In this document: piece by piece, positions 17,760 through 25,537 of the stretch | Layout of the letters: each line of letters begins with the position of its first letter | How positions within the stretch are numbered: position 1 is the first letter of the stretch | Origin: Sphingobium sp. CECT 9361 | GTDB lineage: Bacteria; Pseudomonadota; Alphaproteobacteria; Sphingomonadales; Sphingomonadaceae | Direction of reading: 5' to 3' | Assembly: GCF_918741285.1 (NCBI RefSeq) | Contig: NZ_CAKKNC010000011.1 | Span: 62,001-126,000 of the forward strand | Length of the DNA stretch: 64,000 bases | Translations under genes and position numbers: made by a program | Notes under the pieces: model-generated | Told to the model about the DNA's origin: nothing | Database searches by the model: none | What the model saw: only the letters and a program-made list of their open reading frames with translations

Positions 17760-18926
17760 TCAGTAGTCCGCCACCGGCCAACCATCCGAGCCCCATATTA
17801 CCGGCGCGATGCGAAGCGTCGGAGTCCCGCCAGCGTCCTTGTCATAGGCGTGATAGACGACGTAATCCTTGCCACTGCGGTCGTGCAGGAACCCCGGGTG
17901 CCCGGGTCCACGAAAGCGTTGCTGTTCCTCCAGATCGGCGCGCAGGAAAATCGTCCCCTCGCCCTGCATCAGACGACTGCCGTCCTTGCCGAGATAGGGT
18001 CCGGTGATCGCCTTCGACCGGCCGACCACGGTATAGTAGGTGCTTTGTGTTCCTTTGCAGCAGTAGTCATAGCTTGCGAAAAGCCAGTAATATCCGCCGT
18101 GCGAGACAATGAAAGGCGCCTCAACGGGTGCCGGACCACCGGCAGGAGCCAAGCGCCGTGCAAGCGCATAAGGTTTCTGCCCCGGCGTCCGCACCTTGCC
18201 AGTGGCGGAGTCGAGCGCAAACAGCTTTATGCCGGTCCAGAAGCTGCCGAGAGCGAGCCAGTGGCGTCCTTGCATATCGACGATATGATTCGGATCGATT
18301 GCATTGAAATCGTCCGCTTCAGTCGACTGGACGACCAACCCTTCGTCACGCCAGCCATAGCCCGGCGCTGTCGGATCTAATGTCGGACTGGTGAACAGAC
18401 CAATGGCCGAACGGTTGGAGCCGAAAGTCGATACCGAATAATAGAGCCGATACCGCCCATCCGGTCCGAGCGATATGTCCGGCGCCCATATGTCCTTCGC
18501 CCCGGGCACGGCCTGCATTGCCCATTCGGGAAGCGCGGCTATCAGCGGCTTCTGTTCCTTCCAGTGGATCATGTCAGTTGAAGTCCGCGACAGGATGAAG
18601 CCCCCGCCCTCCTTTGGGCTGCCCGTGCTGAACACATAATATGTGTCGCTTTCGCGGATCATTACGGGATCGTGCGTCGGGGCCAGGTCGCCCGACAGTG
18701 CGACATTGAGCGCCCCTCGCGGCGCAACCGGCTGCGCACCAGCAAAAGACGGCGCAAAGGCGAGCCCCAGTGTAATCGCCAGGCGTAGCAACGCCGTGAT
18801 GCGATCAACTATCGAAATCCTCCACAAAGATGCGCGTACCGCGTGGGAAAGCATCGGCGACCGGCCGGAGAGCGCCAAATTTAGAGAAAGACACGCCGCA
18901 CGGTCCGTTACATTCTGATCGCCCAT
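17760..18926 (-). CDS. GH43 endo-1,5-alpha-L-arabinanase (second copy)
   Basis: 388 residues if the ATG at 18926 is used (AAGGGGG about 9 bases upstream); this places about 40 residues before the signal-peptide core LRLAITLGLAFAPSFAGA, so an internal start is possible. The catalytic set is complete: PTHDPVMIRESDTYYVFST, DIWAPDISLGPDGRYRLYY, FNAIDPNHIVD, VEAPFIVSHGGYYWLFASYD and CCKGTQSTYYTVVGRSK. It is clearly paralogous to abnA at 13945 and ends in the same way (TLRIAPVIWGSDGWPV). It is transcribed separately, divergent from the GntR gene, with a candidate operator in its upstream region. The two endo enzymes may differ in cell location or in preference for branched arabinan. Confidence 0.87.
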   Translation of the reverse strand: MGDQNVTDRAACLSLNLALSGRSPMLSHAVRASLWRISIVDRITALLRLAITLGLAFAPSFAGAQPVAPRGALNVALSGDLAPTHDPVMIRESDTYYVFSTGSPKEGGGFILSRTSTDMIHWKEQKPLIAALPEWAMQAVPGAKDIWAPDISLGPDGRYRLYYSVSTFGSNRSAIGLFTSPTLDPTAPGYGWRDEGLVVQSTEADDFNAIDPNHIVDMQGRHWLALGSFWTGIKLFALDSATGKVRTPGQKPYALARRLAPAGGPAPVEAPFIVSHGGYYWLFASYDYCCKGTQSTYYTVVGRSKAITGPYLGKDGSRLMQGEGTIFLRADLEEQQRFRGPGHPGFLHDRSGKDYVVYHAYDKDAGGTPTLRIAPVIWGSDGWPVADY

Positions 18927-18937
18927 ATCAACACCCC

Positions 18938-18954
18938 CTTTTATTACTCCGACA
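18938..18954 (-). promoter_or_regulatory. Candidate GntR operator between the second arabinanase and gntR
   Basis: TGTCGGAGTAATAAAAG read on the minus strand, the partner of the site at 17672-17688. It lies 12 bp upstream of the predicted arabinanase start and about 100 bp upstream of the divergent GntR start, so one protein bound here could control both genes. The symmetry of this copy is weaker than that of the first. Confidence 0.4.
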
Positions 18955-19052
18955 TATTATTTTGACAGCGGCATTGCAATCGTTCGTATTGCCCATGTCG
19001 CGTTTGAGATTGCGCGGGCCGGGTGATAGGCAGGGACGCGGAGGCATATCGG

Positions 19053-19787
19053 TTGAGTAACGCGGACGAAGCGACCAAGAGAAAGCCCCGCGGTACGGGG
19101 CGTCGCCTGCACGGCGCAATCGCGCACAAGTTGGGGATCGCAATTCTGTCCGGCGAATTCGCTCCCGGCGACACGTTATCGGGCGAAGTCGCTTTTTCTG
19201 AAGCACTGGACGTATCGCGCAGCGCTTATCGCGAAGCAGTACGGGTTCTGGCTGCGAAAGGGTTGGTGGAAAGTCGGCCGAAGGCCGGTACGCGCGTGCT
19301 GCCACGCAGCCGCTGGAACCTCCTGGATCCCGAAGTGCTTGCCTGGGCCTTTGCTGGCGAGCCGGATATGGCCTTCATCCGGTCGCTTTTCGAGCTTCGC
19401 GGAATCATTGAACCCGCCGCTGCCGCCCTAGCTGCCGAACGCCGCACGCGTGACGATCTGAAAGCCATAAAGGACGCCCTTGCAGGGATGAGCCGCCACA
19501 CCTTGGCGACCGACGCCGGACGAGCAGCCGATCGCGACTTCCACGATGCGATATTGCGCGCGACACGCAACGCTCCACTGATGGTGTTGAGTGCCAGCAT
19601 AGGTTCGGCCGTCACCTGGACGACACAATTCAAGCAGCGCGCTCGCGACCTGCCGCGTAATCCGATACCCGATCACCGCCGCGTCCTTGACGCTATCGCC
19701 GCCAGCGATCCTGCCGCCGCGGCGGATGCGATGCGGTTGCTCGTGGACCAGGCGCTGGACGACACCCAGACATCGATGATGAAATAG
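19053..19787 (+). CDS. FadR-family GntR transcriptional regulator
   Basis: 244 residues from the TTG at 19053, which has GGAGG at 19040-19044, 8 bases upstream; an in-frame GTG at 19023 lacks an SD. The N-terminal winged helix-turn-helix (LHGAIAHKLGIAILSGEFAP through SRSAYREAVRVLAAKGLVES) is followed by an all-helical FCD ligand domain with the metal/ligand residues ...FHDAILRATRN... and DHRRVLDAI (FCD Asp and His positions). FadR-type repressors with this layout usually sense sugar acids or other small carboxylates and leave DNA on binding. It is divergent from the second endo-arabinanase and probably controls the arabinan locus. Confidence 0.88.
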   Translation: MSNADEATKRKPRGTGRRLHGAIAHKLGIAILSGEFAPGDTLSGEVAFSEALDVSRSAYREAVRVLAAKGLVESRPKAGTRVLPRSRWNLLDPEVLAWAFAGEPDMAFIRSLFELRGIIEPAAAALAAERRTRDDLKAIKDALAGMSRHTLATDAGRAADRDFHDAILRATRNAPLMVLSASIGSAVTWTTQFKQRARDLPRNPIPDHRRVLDAIAASDPAAAADAMRLLVDQALDDTQTSMMK

Positions 19788-19925
19788 AGCTCGGCGCCTT
19801 GTCACAACCGCTGCTCGACAGGACATCGGCCGATCGAGTGGTTCAGCAGGCTGAGGAGATATTCGCAGCGGTTGCCGATGCCCAAGCGCCCTCGCCATCG
19901 CATGCGGCAATATTCACTAGCAATG

Positions 19926-20469
19926 CTAGGGCGTAGACTCATAATTGCGCAGCCACAGGCGTATTGATGCAAGTTGGACCATGGCAAGAAAGTTTTCGGC
20001 GAGTTTGTCGTAACGGGTTGCGATCCTGCCGAAGTGCTTCGGCTTGGAGAAGAACCGCTCGATTAGGCTGCGCTCGCGATACAGGCTCTTGCTGAAGCAC
20101 GACTTGCAGCGCTGATTGCTCTTTTGCGGGATGTTTGGCGTTGCGCCCTGATCCTCGATCGAGGCGCGGGTGCAGTCAGCGTCATAGGCTTTGTCTGCCA
20201 GCACTATGGTGCAGGGGCCAAGATGATCGAGCAGTGTCTCGGCAACCTGCCCGTCATGCGCCTGTCCTGCCGTCAGGCCGAGCCGTTTCGAATGCCCTTG
20301 CGCATCTACGACGGCTTGGATTTTGGTTGCAAGCCCGCCTCTAAGCGACCGAGACAATGATCTTGATCCCGCTTTTTGCTGTCGCTGCGTGGTGATGCGC
20401 GCGAACGGAGATGCTGTCGATCATCTCAATATTGCCATCGTGTGCGGCGGTGACCATCAAATCTACGCC
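19926..20469 (-). pseudogene. Frameshifted, internally deleted IS5-family transposase
   Basis: The downstream frame (19926-20357) encodes MSRSLRGGLATKIQAVVDAQ through a DDE region (LADKAYDAD, SLYRERSLIERFF with the catalytic Glu) to the tail RLWLRNYESTP. The upstream part (to ~20469) reads GNIEMIDSISVRAHHHAATA in a different phase, with the switch at an AAAAAG run. The two frames differ by +1, whereas programmed shifting in this family is usually -1, so this looks like a mutation. Together they cover about 180 residues of a normal ~270, so the N terminus is missing. The TAG stop falls on the CTAG target duplication. Confidence 0.8.
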
Positions 20470-20557
20470 AGTTATCGGCATGGGTTCACCATCGCCAGAA
20501 CCCCACGCTCAGCAAATCCGTTTAGCCCAGACACATTCCAGATTTATGATTCACGAC
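19930..20557 (-). mobile_element. Degenerate IS5-family insertion sequence with CTAG target duplication
   Basis: The ends are imperfect inverted repeats: GGCGTAGACTCATAATT reading inward from 19930 and GTCGTGAATCATAAAT reading inward from 20557 on the other strand. CTAG stands on both sides (19926-19929 and 20558-20561), the target duplication expected for IS5-type elements. The element is 628 bp, shorter than the usual ~800-850 bp, in line with the missing transposase N terminus. It is unlikely to move on its own. It separates the arabinan locus from the marR pair. A loose transposase tail of the same family lies at 6037-6147. Confidence 0.75.
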
Positions 20558-20632
20558 CTAGGACTGTCCTATGCCGACCATTTTTGGTCGATGCCCAAGG
20601 CTAAGGCAAACGGTAAAAGCTGACACTGCACA

Positions 20633-20669
20633 TTGACAGGATATACCCCTGATGACAGTATGCTGTCAT
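20633..20669 (+). promoter_or_regulatory. marR promoter with overlapping operator palindrome
   Basis: TTGACA (20633-20638) is a consensus -35. At 17 bp spacing the -10 is CAGTAT (20656-20661), inside the perfect inverted repeat ATGACAG-TATG-CTGTCAT (20652-20669). The repeat ends one base before the marR ATG at 20671, and no SD is present, so the transcript is probably leaderless or nearly so. A dimer bound here would block the promoter and the start, as expected for MarR autorepression. Confidence 0.65.
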
Positions 20670-20670
20670 A

Positions 20671-21162
20671 ATGGCAGATGTTCCAATTTTCGCTGATCCG
20701 CTCTCCAAGCTCGCCTTGGAAGTGTTCCGCAGCAACGGCGCTTTGATCGCTTCCGGCGATTCACTCGTTGCTCCACTCGGCCTCACCTCGGCGCGATGGC
20801 AGGTGTTAGGAGCGGTCATCGAGGCACGCGGCCAGCTAAACGTTGCCAGCATTGCTCGGAACATGGGCTTGGTGCGCCAATCAGTGCAACGCGTGGTCAA
20901 AGATCTCGCCTCACTTGGCCTCGTAAGGATCGAGCCCAACCCGCATCATCGACGAGCCCATCTTGTTCAGGTTACCCATGAAGGCGAGCGTCGTTTCGAA
21001 TGCGCGTCGGCTGCTTGGCTCGCGCATACCGCTACTCTTTCCGCCAACTTGCCGCTCGATCAGCTTGAGGAACTTGTTTCCGTGCTCGGCAAAGTCCGTG
21101 CAGGCCTCGGCGAATTGGCCGTACCCGATGCCGTCTCATCATTGGCCACCGATGGAGGGTGA
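20671..21162 (+). CDS. MarR-family transcriptional regulator
   Basis: 163 residues with the MarR winged-helix layout: dimer helix at the N terminus (FADPLSKLALEVFRSNGALI), HTH and recognition helix (LNVASIARNMGLVRQSVQRVVKDLA), wing (LVRIEPNPHHRRAHLVQVTHEG) and a C-terminal dimer helix. Members sense phenolics, quinones or oxidants and usually repress their own operon. The promoter operator palindrome just upstream fits autorepression. The downstream gene, an ABM-type monooxygenase, starts one base after its stop, so the regulator and its likely target are co-transcribed. Confidence 0.88.
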   Translation: MADVPIFADPLSKLALEVFRSNGALIASGDSLVAPLGLTSARWQVLGAVIEARGQLNVASIARNMGLVRQSVQRVVKDLASLGLVRIEPNPHHRRAHLVQVTHEGERRFECASAAWLAHTATLSANLPLDQLEELVSVLGKVRAGLGELAVPDAVSSLATDGG

Positions 21163-21163
21163 T

Positions 21164-21532
21164 ATGATCCAGTTACAGCCGCTTGATAGTGCAGTTCCCA
21201 TTCAGGACCAGTTCGCGGCAGAAGCGTCGCCCGTCGTGCTTGTCAACGTCTTCCGTTTCGACCCCGAAGACGAGGCGGCGGTCGTCAAAGCTTGGGAACA
21301 TGACGCCAATTGGATGAAGCAGCAGCCGGGATACATATCGACGCAGTTGCACCGGGCCATTGGAGAGAGCGCAATGTTCCTAAACTATGCCATCTGGGAA
21401 TCGGTCGGTCATTTTCGGGCCGCGTTCTCCAGCCCGGATTTTCATGCGGCCTTGGGATCATACCCCGACAGCACCGTTGCCAGCCCCCACCTCTTCGAGC
21501 GCATCGCCGTGCCAAACCTCTGTGTCGCGTAG
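21164..21532 (+). CDS. Antibiotic-biosynthesis-monooxygenase (ABM) domain protein
   Basis: 122-residue cytoplasmic protein with the dimeric alpha+beta-barrel ABM/YgiN fold. After an extended N terminus the domain runs VVLVNVFRFDPEDEAAVVKA, WEHDANWMKQQPGYISTQLH and FLNYAIWESVGHFRAAFSSP, the standard beta-alpha-beta-beta pattern with the W-E-S/H substrate-pocket residues. The ATG at 21164 has GGAGGGTGAT directly before it. Family members oxidise quinols or phenols without cofactors or act as haem-degrading or quinone-stress proteins. Co-transcription with a MarR regulator suggests induction by a phenolic or quinone signal. Confidence 0.82.
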   Translation: MIQLQPLDSAVPIQDQFAAEASPVVLVNVFRFDPEDEAAVVKAWEHDANWMKQQPGYISTQLHRAIGESAMFLNYAIWESVGHFRAAFSSPDFHAALGSYPDSTVASPHLFERIAVPNLCVA

Positions 21533-21714
21533 AGGCCAAGTGACGCGGACGGCAGTTTTTGCTTAGATTCAGCAGAAAGCTACCCATCCGCTCACCACCC
21601 ATGTGCGCCGTTCCGGCGACCGATCTCGTGTGAGCGGAAACCGGACAGGCAGCATTCGGGCGATCAACTATCCCCGTCATCACCCCAGATGGCGATGACG
21701 GTGGATAGCTGACG

Positions 21715-21993
21715 TTACCCGCTAATTCGGAAGGGATGCTCTGGATTACGCCGGATGAAATCCTCAACGTCGCGTAATCGTTCTGGCATAGCCTCGACAT
21801 CTCGCCATCGCGTAGGATTAATGAAGCGAAATCCTGCATTCCAGACCGCTCGAACTTTGGACCATTGCTCCACGTCTGATTTTCGAGGCGCCTTAAATGC
21901 ACGTCCCATCCAATGCAGATTAGCCTTGCATTCAGGACATATAGCGCTCGCTTCCTCAGCCAGCTTCCAAGACTTCCGGCAATCGCGGATGAA
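21715..21993 (-). pseudogene. 5'-truncated gene with a CPEC zinc-ribbon-like motif
   Basis: The open frame reads FIRDCRKSWKLAEEASAICP, ECKANLHWMGRAFKAPRKSD, VEQWSKVRAVWNAGFRF and RDVEDFIRRNPEHPFRIS before the stop. It is bounded upstream by TAG-CGA-TAG and has no ATG, GTG or TTG until the internal ATG at 21909. I recognise no named family; the Cys-Pro-x-Cys pair and the basic/aromatic pattern suggest a small metal- or nucleic-acid-binding protein. Most likely the start has been lost. The flanks 21533-21714 and 21994-22326 show nothing that looks like a gene. Confidence 0.45.
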
Positions 21994-22326
21994 CTATCGC
22001 TACTTGGGCAAGTAGAAGACGGCCGCATTTGGCGTTTGGCCCGACACTCGCCTGCAGCCGCCCGCGAGCAGCGGAACGCTGCCCAGCTGCGTATATGTGT
22101 TTGCGCGCGCGACGCAGTGTCTATGCTCGTACATCTTTTTAAAGATCAGGGTTTTCCCGTCACTAATTCCACGTGCCTTTGTTTTCTGTTGCGATCAATC
22201 CAGCACCAGAGCGAGTGCGGCAGAATTCCGGTCAGCGTTTATTCACGGCAATGGGAACCTCCTGCGTACACCCTTCCTGTTGAGTCTGTTCACATTATTC
22301 CAGCCTGGGGCACGCACCCATGTGGT

Positions 22327-22362
22327 AAAACCCCACCCCCCAAGTCTGGGAGGCGGGGTTCC
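22327..22362 (-). terminator. Rho-independent terminator of the signalling/autotransporter operon
   Basis: On the minus strand, AACCCCGCCTCCC and GGGGGGTGGGGTT (22329-22360, two mismatches, 6-nt loop) form a GC-rich hairpin followed by TTTT. It sits 20-55 bp past the autotransporter stop at 22382, exactly where the operon should end. Confidence 0.7.
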
Positions 22363-22381
22363 CGATGATTGGCAGGGGGGA

Positions 22382-25300
22382 CTAAAAGCCAATCATCAAG
22401 CTGGCACGGAGCGCGATCGCAGCGCGGCCCTGTTGTTCTTCGGCGCTGGCCTCGCCACCGATGCGGAGACCTTGGCGGCCGCCTACGGCGCGCAATTTCC
22501 CTATCCAACCGCTGGTCCGGCTTTCAGGTGTCAGAGTGAATTTCTGTCCGCCGGTGAAATGTGCGGTGGTGCTGCCGAGCGAGCCAGCGACGATCTGCCG
22601 CCTTCCGCCTTCCGCTTCGATCCTCAGCCAACCGTTGTCAGGGTCGCGGCTCCCGAAATCAAATCCGGCCGCCAGGGTGCCCGACACTGCGAGCTCGTCG
22701 CTGGTGCGTGATCCGACGACCAGATTGAACGCGTCGCCACCGCCGCTTTCGCTATAGCCGCTTTCCCGCAGGCGAACGTAGTCGACCGCGACGATGGGGC
22801 GCAGCCGCAACATGCCCATACTCGCTTCATAGCCGATCCCGGCGGCGCCCGTCACCAGCCGCCCGTTCCAGTCACCTTTCGCGCTCCGCGCAACCGCCTC
22901 CGTTCCGATGCTCCCCGCAAAGCGTCGATGACTGTCATAGCCAATATGACCGACCGTTCCGCGGGCATAGCCGTTGAACCGTCCCCAATTAGCGCGCCAA
23001 TAGGCCCCTGCCTCGACATGATCGGCATCTACTTGATTATCGGTGCCGCCGTCGGAATTACTGCCGTGCAGATAGCTGATCGATACGCCGAACTTGCCGA
23101 TCTTCGAGGATAATTCGACGCCCGATGCCGCACCCCAGCCATCGATATCGTAGGACGCGCTATCACCCGTGTTCTTGGATGTACTGATGCCAAGTTGCTG
23201 GACCCAGAAGCCCCAGTTGCCCTTGTCCACATAGGGTGCGGAAGGATCGAAAAGCACGCCCAGCGTCGCGCGTGAGGTAAGGCTGGCCATCTCGAATGTC
23301 CCGCCTGCATGATCGGGCAGCATCTGTCGCACCTGTTTGCGGAAGGTGTCGCCATCCAGCGTGCTCAGAAATACACCAGCGACCTTGGCATCCTTGCCCA
23401 ACGCCTGATAGATCGCATCATAAGCGGATGCCTGCGAGCGATTGAGCAGCATTTCGGCGGTCGTCTTGCGTGCAATGTCGATGGCAAGCTGAGTGGGGGT
23501 AGCGGCCACCAGTGTACTCTTGAACATATAGGGAAGGATCGTGTCGGTCGTCTTGAGATCCGCTGCGCCGGTCACCGAACCTGCCTGCAGGAAGGTATAG
23601 CGGCCTTCGGCATTGGCAACGCCGCTAACAATTACCGCAATGGTCGCGCCCTTTACAAAGCTGGCCTCGCCCCCAACCTGCACAAGGGTTCCAGCCTTGT
23701 TTGTGGGATCGAGCGTGATACCCAGCACGCCCTTCTCGCCGAGTGACAGCGACCGCAGCGATACCGTTCCCTTGTCGAGCAGAACCGTGCCATTCCCCGC
23801 AGCGAGCGCGACATTTGCGCTGTTGACCAGCGTGCCGGAAAACTTGGCTGTGCCGGTCAACGTCAGGCTGTCCGTGCCTCCGCCGAAATCCATGCTGCCG
23901 GAAAAGGCGCTGGTATCGCCCAGCACAACGGTATCGTTACCCGCACCAAAGATTGCCGCGCCTGTGTAAATGGCATCCCCCGACAAGCCGAGGCGGTTGT
24001 TGCCCGCGCCAAAACGGCTGGTGGCCTTAACCGTGCCGTCGGCAATGTCGAAGGTGTCATTGCCGCTGCCCAAGCGGACTTCGCCGGTAATCGTGGGCTC
24101 GGCAACGGTGCTGGTGACGGCGGTCTGGCGGATCGTCGCGCCGGTGGCGTTCGCTGACAGGTCTATCGCCACCGTACCGCTGATAGTACCGCTGGTGTCG
24201 ATTGCAGTCACACTGCCGGACCGGTCGATGATCGCAACCGCAGTCGCGCCAGTGCCGGATCCCGTCGCCTTTATCGCGCCGCTGTTGCGTATCGCGCCTA
24301 CGGTGCTGCCCGCATCGATAGCGATGGCAGTGGCATTCTTGCCCGATGCCTCCACAGTTCCGGCCACGCGGACTTCCGGGACAGTCGCACTGCTGCCGAT
24401 CAGGATACCCGTCGCGTCGGCACCGTTCGACGTGGCTACGACTTTCCCGTTGACGGTCATTCCACCCTGAATCGCAACAGCTCCACCCAGGCCTCCGATC
24501 TGCACACCCGTGCCGTTCACACCGGCATAGGTGCCGGCACCCAGTACGTTGCCGTCGATGATGAGGCCGTGGCCGGGGGCCGTTCCTGCAACGGGACCAA
24601 GGGTAACTGAGCGGTCTGCGGCACCGATCCGCATGGCAGGCGCCGCGCCATAGGCAGTCACGGACGCGTTGCCTTCCTTGGCATCCTCAATCCCGTCCTT
24701 GTCCTCGTCATTGTCAGTCGGACTGCTGTCCTTTGGCGCAACCGCCAGAATGACGCCGCCCGAAACACTGCCGCCAATGCTGAGCGCGGGCCCGCCCCGC
24801 AGAAGGTCGTCGGCGTCGAGTTTCGCAGGGTCGGTCGGGGGCGTATCAGTCCGATACCCTGATGCGGTAATTGCGCCCTGTACGACCAGCGCGCCAGTGA
24901 TGTTGCCCGAGGTTGAAACTCCGACGGCGTTCTCGCCGCGCGCCGTCACGACCCCGGCAATCCTGACGTTGCCAGTAACGTCGCTCGTCTTCACGCCGAC
25001 CGATCCGTTACCGAGCACCGATATGGCGCCGTCAGTCCTGAGGTTGCCGCTGAGCGGACCTCCGAGCGAAATGCCGGCCGAGTTATTACCCTCGATCGTG
25101 ATTTCACCGCTGTTCGTGATATTGCCCGTATAGGCACCCAGCGTGCGGATCCCGGCACGGTTGCTGCCTACGGCGAAAGGACCATCGACATCGCCGTCCT
25201 TGTCCGCGTCCGTAGGCGCATAGGTTTCATCGATGATGATCTTTGCGTTCGCGCTGTTGACGATGGTTCCGCTCGCCCCTGCACTCGCGGTCATACCCGC

Positions 25301-25417
25301 TGCGCCATCCACGTTGGTGGTCTGGATCGTACCGCTGTTGGTCTGTGCCAGTCCGGGGGCGGATACCGCCGCAACCGCCAAAGCCGCAACGCACGAGGAG
25401 TTTAAGAGAGAATGCAT
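22382..25417 (-). CDS. Autotransporter (type Va secretion) protein
   Basis: 1011 residues from the ATG at 25415-25417, which has AGGAAGGA 7 bases upstream. Signal peptide ~1-24 (LAVAAVSAPGLAQ). The passenger (~30-690) is built of low-complexity beta-helix strands rich in Gly, Ala, Thr, Ser and Asn with many NSG, GNI and SGNI turns, and includes two Asp-rich loops, DADKDGDVDG (~70-79) and DNDEDKDGIED (~210), that resemble calcium-binding thrombospondin-3/EF-loop motifs. The last ~270 residues, from WGFWVQQLG, form the 12-strand translocator barrel ending MIGF. It is the final gene of a sigma/FecR/TBDR operon, 120 bp after the TBDR, so its display is probably under that signal. Function likely adhesion or biofilm; inferred. 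Confidence 0.88.
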   Translation of the reverse strand: MHSLLNSSCVAALAVAAVSAPGLAQTNSGTIQTTNVDGAAGMTASAGASGTIVNSANAKIIIDETYAPTDADKDGDVDGPFAVGSNRAGIRTLGAYTGNITNSGEITIEGNNSAGISLGGPLSGNLRTDGAISVLGNGSVGVKTSDVTGNVRIAGVVTARGENAVGVSTSGNITGALVVQGAITASGYRTDTPPTDPAKLDADDLLRGGPALSIGGSVSGGVILAVAPKDSSPTDNDEDKDGIEDAKEGNASVTAYGAAPAMRIGAADRSVTLGPVAGTAPGHGLIIDGNVLGAGTYAGVNGTGVQIGGLGGAVAIQGGMTVNGKVVATSNGADATGILIGSSATVPEVRVAGTVEASGKNATAIAIDAGSTVGAIRNSGAIKATGSGTGATAVAIIDRSGSVTAIDTSGTISGTVAIDLSANATGATIRQTAVTSTVAEPTITGEVRLGSGNDTFDIADGTVKATSRFGAGNNRLGLSGDAIYTGAAIFGAGNDTVVLGDTSAFSGSMDFGGGTDSLTLTGTAKFSGTLVNSANVALAAGNGTVLLDKGTVSLRSLSLGEKGVLGITLDPTNKAGTLVQVGGEASFVKGATIAVIVSGVANAEGRYTFLQAGSVTGAADLKTTDTILPYMFKSTLVAATPTQLAIDIARKTTAEMLLNRSQASAYDAIYQALGKDAKVAGVFLSTLDGDTFRKQVRQMLPDHAGGTFEMASLTSRATLGVLFDPSAPYVDKGNWGFWVQQLGISTSKNTGDSASYDIDGWGAASGVELSSKIGKFGVSISYLHGSNSDGGTDNQVDADHVEAGAYWRANWGRFNGYARGTVGHIGYDSHRRFAGSIGTEAVARSAKGDWNGRLVTGAAGIGYEASMGMLRLRPIVAVDYVRLRESGYSESGGGDAFNLVVGSRTSDELAVSGTLAAGFDFGSRDPDNGWLRIEAEGGRRQIVAGSLGSTTAHFTGGQKFTLTPESRTSGWIGKLRAVGGRQGLRIGGEASAEEQQGRAAIALRASLMIGF

Positions 25418-25537
25418 GATGGTCCTTCCTGTGGGAGGACGGAGCCGCATTGCGCAACGCATGCCCCGCCCTTTCCCATCAGGACGAGGCCGGAGGCGTC
25501 CAGCCTTGAAGGAATGTCAAAAAAAATCCGTGCGGGT

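Noticed and set aside
13945-18926. GH43 enzymes as beta-xylosidases
   Set aside because: Two of the three carry the endo-arabinanase NAIDP, CC(R/K)G and SYYTVVGRSK patterns, so arabinan is preferred over xylan as the substrate.
20460-20470. TCTACGCC near 20461 as the right end of the IS5 element
   Set aside because: It lies inside the transposase-like reading and lacks a target repeat; the CTAG-flanked end at 20557 fits better.
22382-25417. Repetitive strands of the autotransporter considered as DNA repeats or CRISPR
   Set aside because: The repeats are degenerate at the DNA level and follow beta-helix protein periodicity; no constant repeat with unique spacers exists anywhere in the window.
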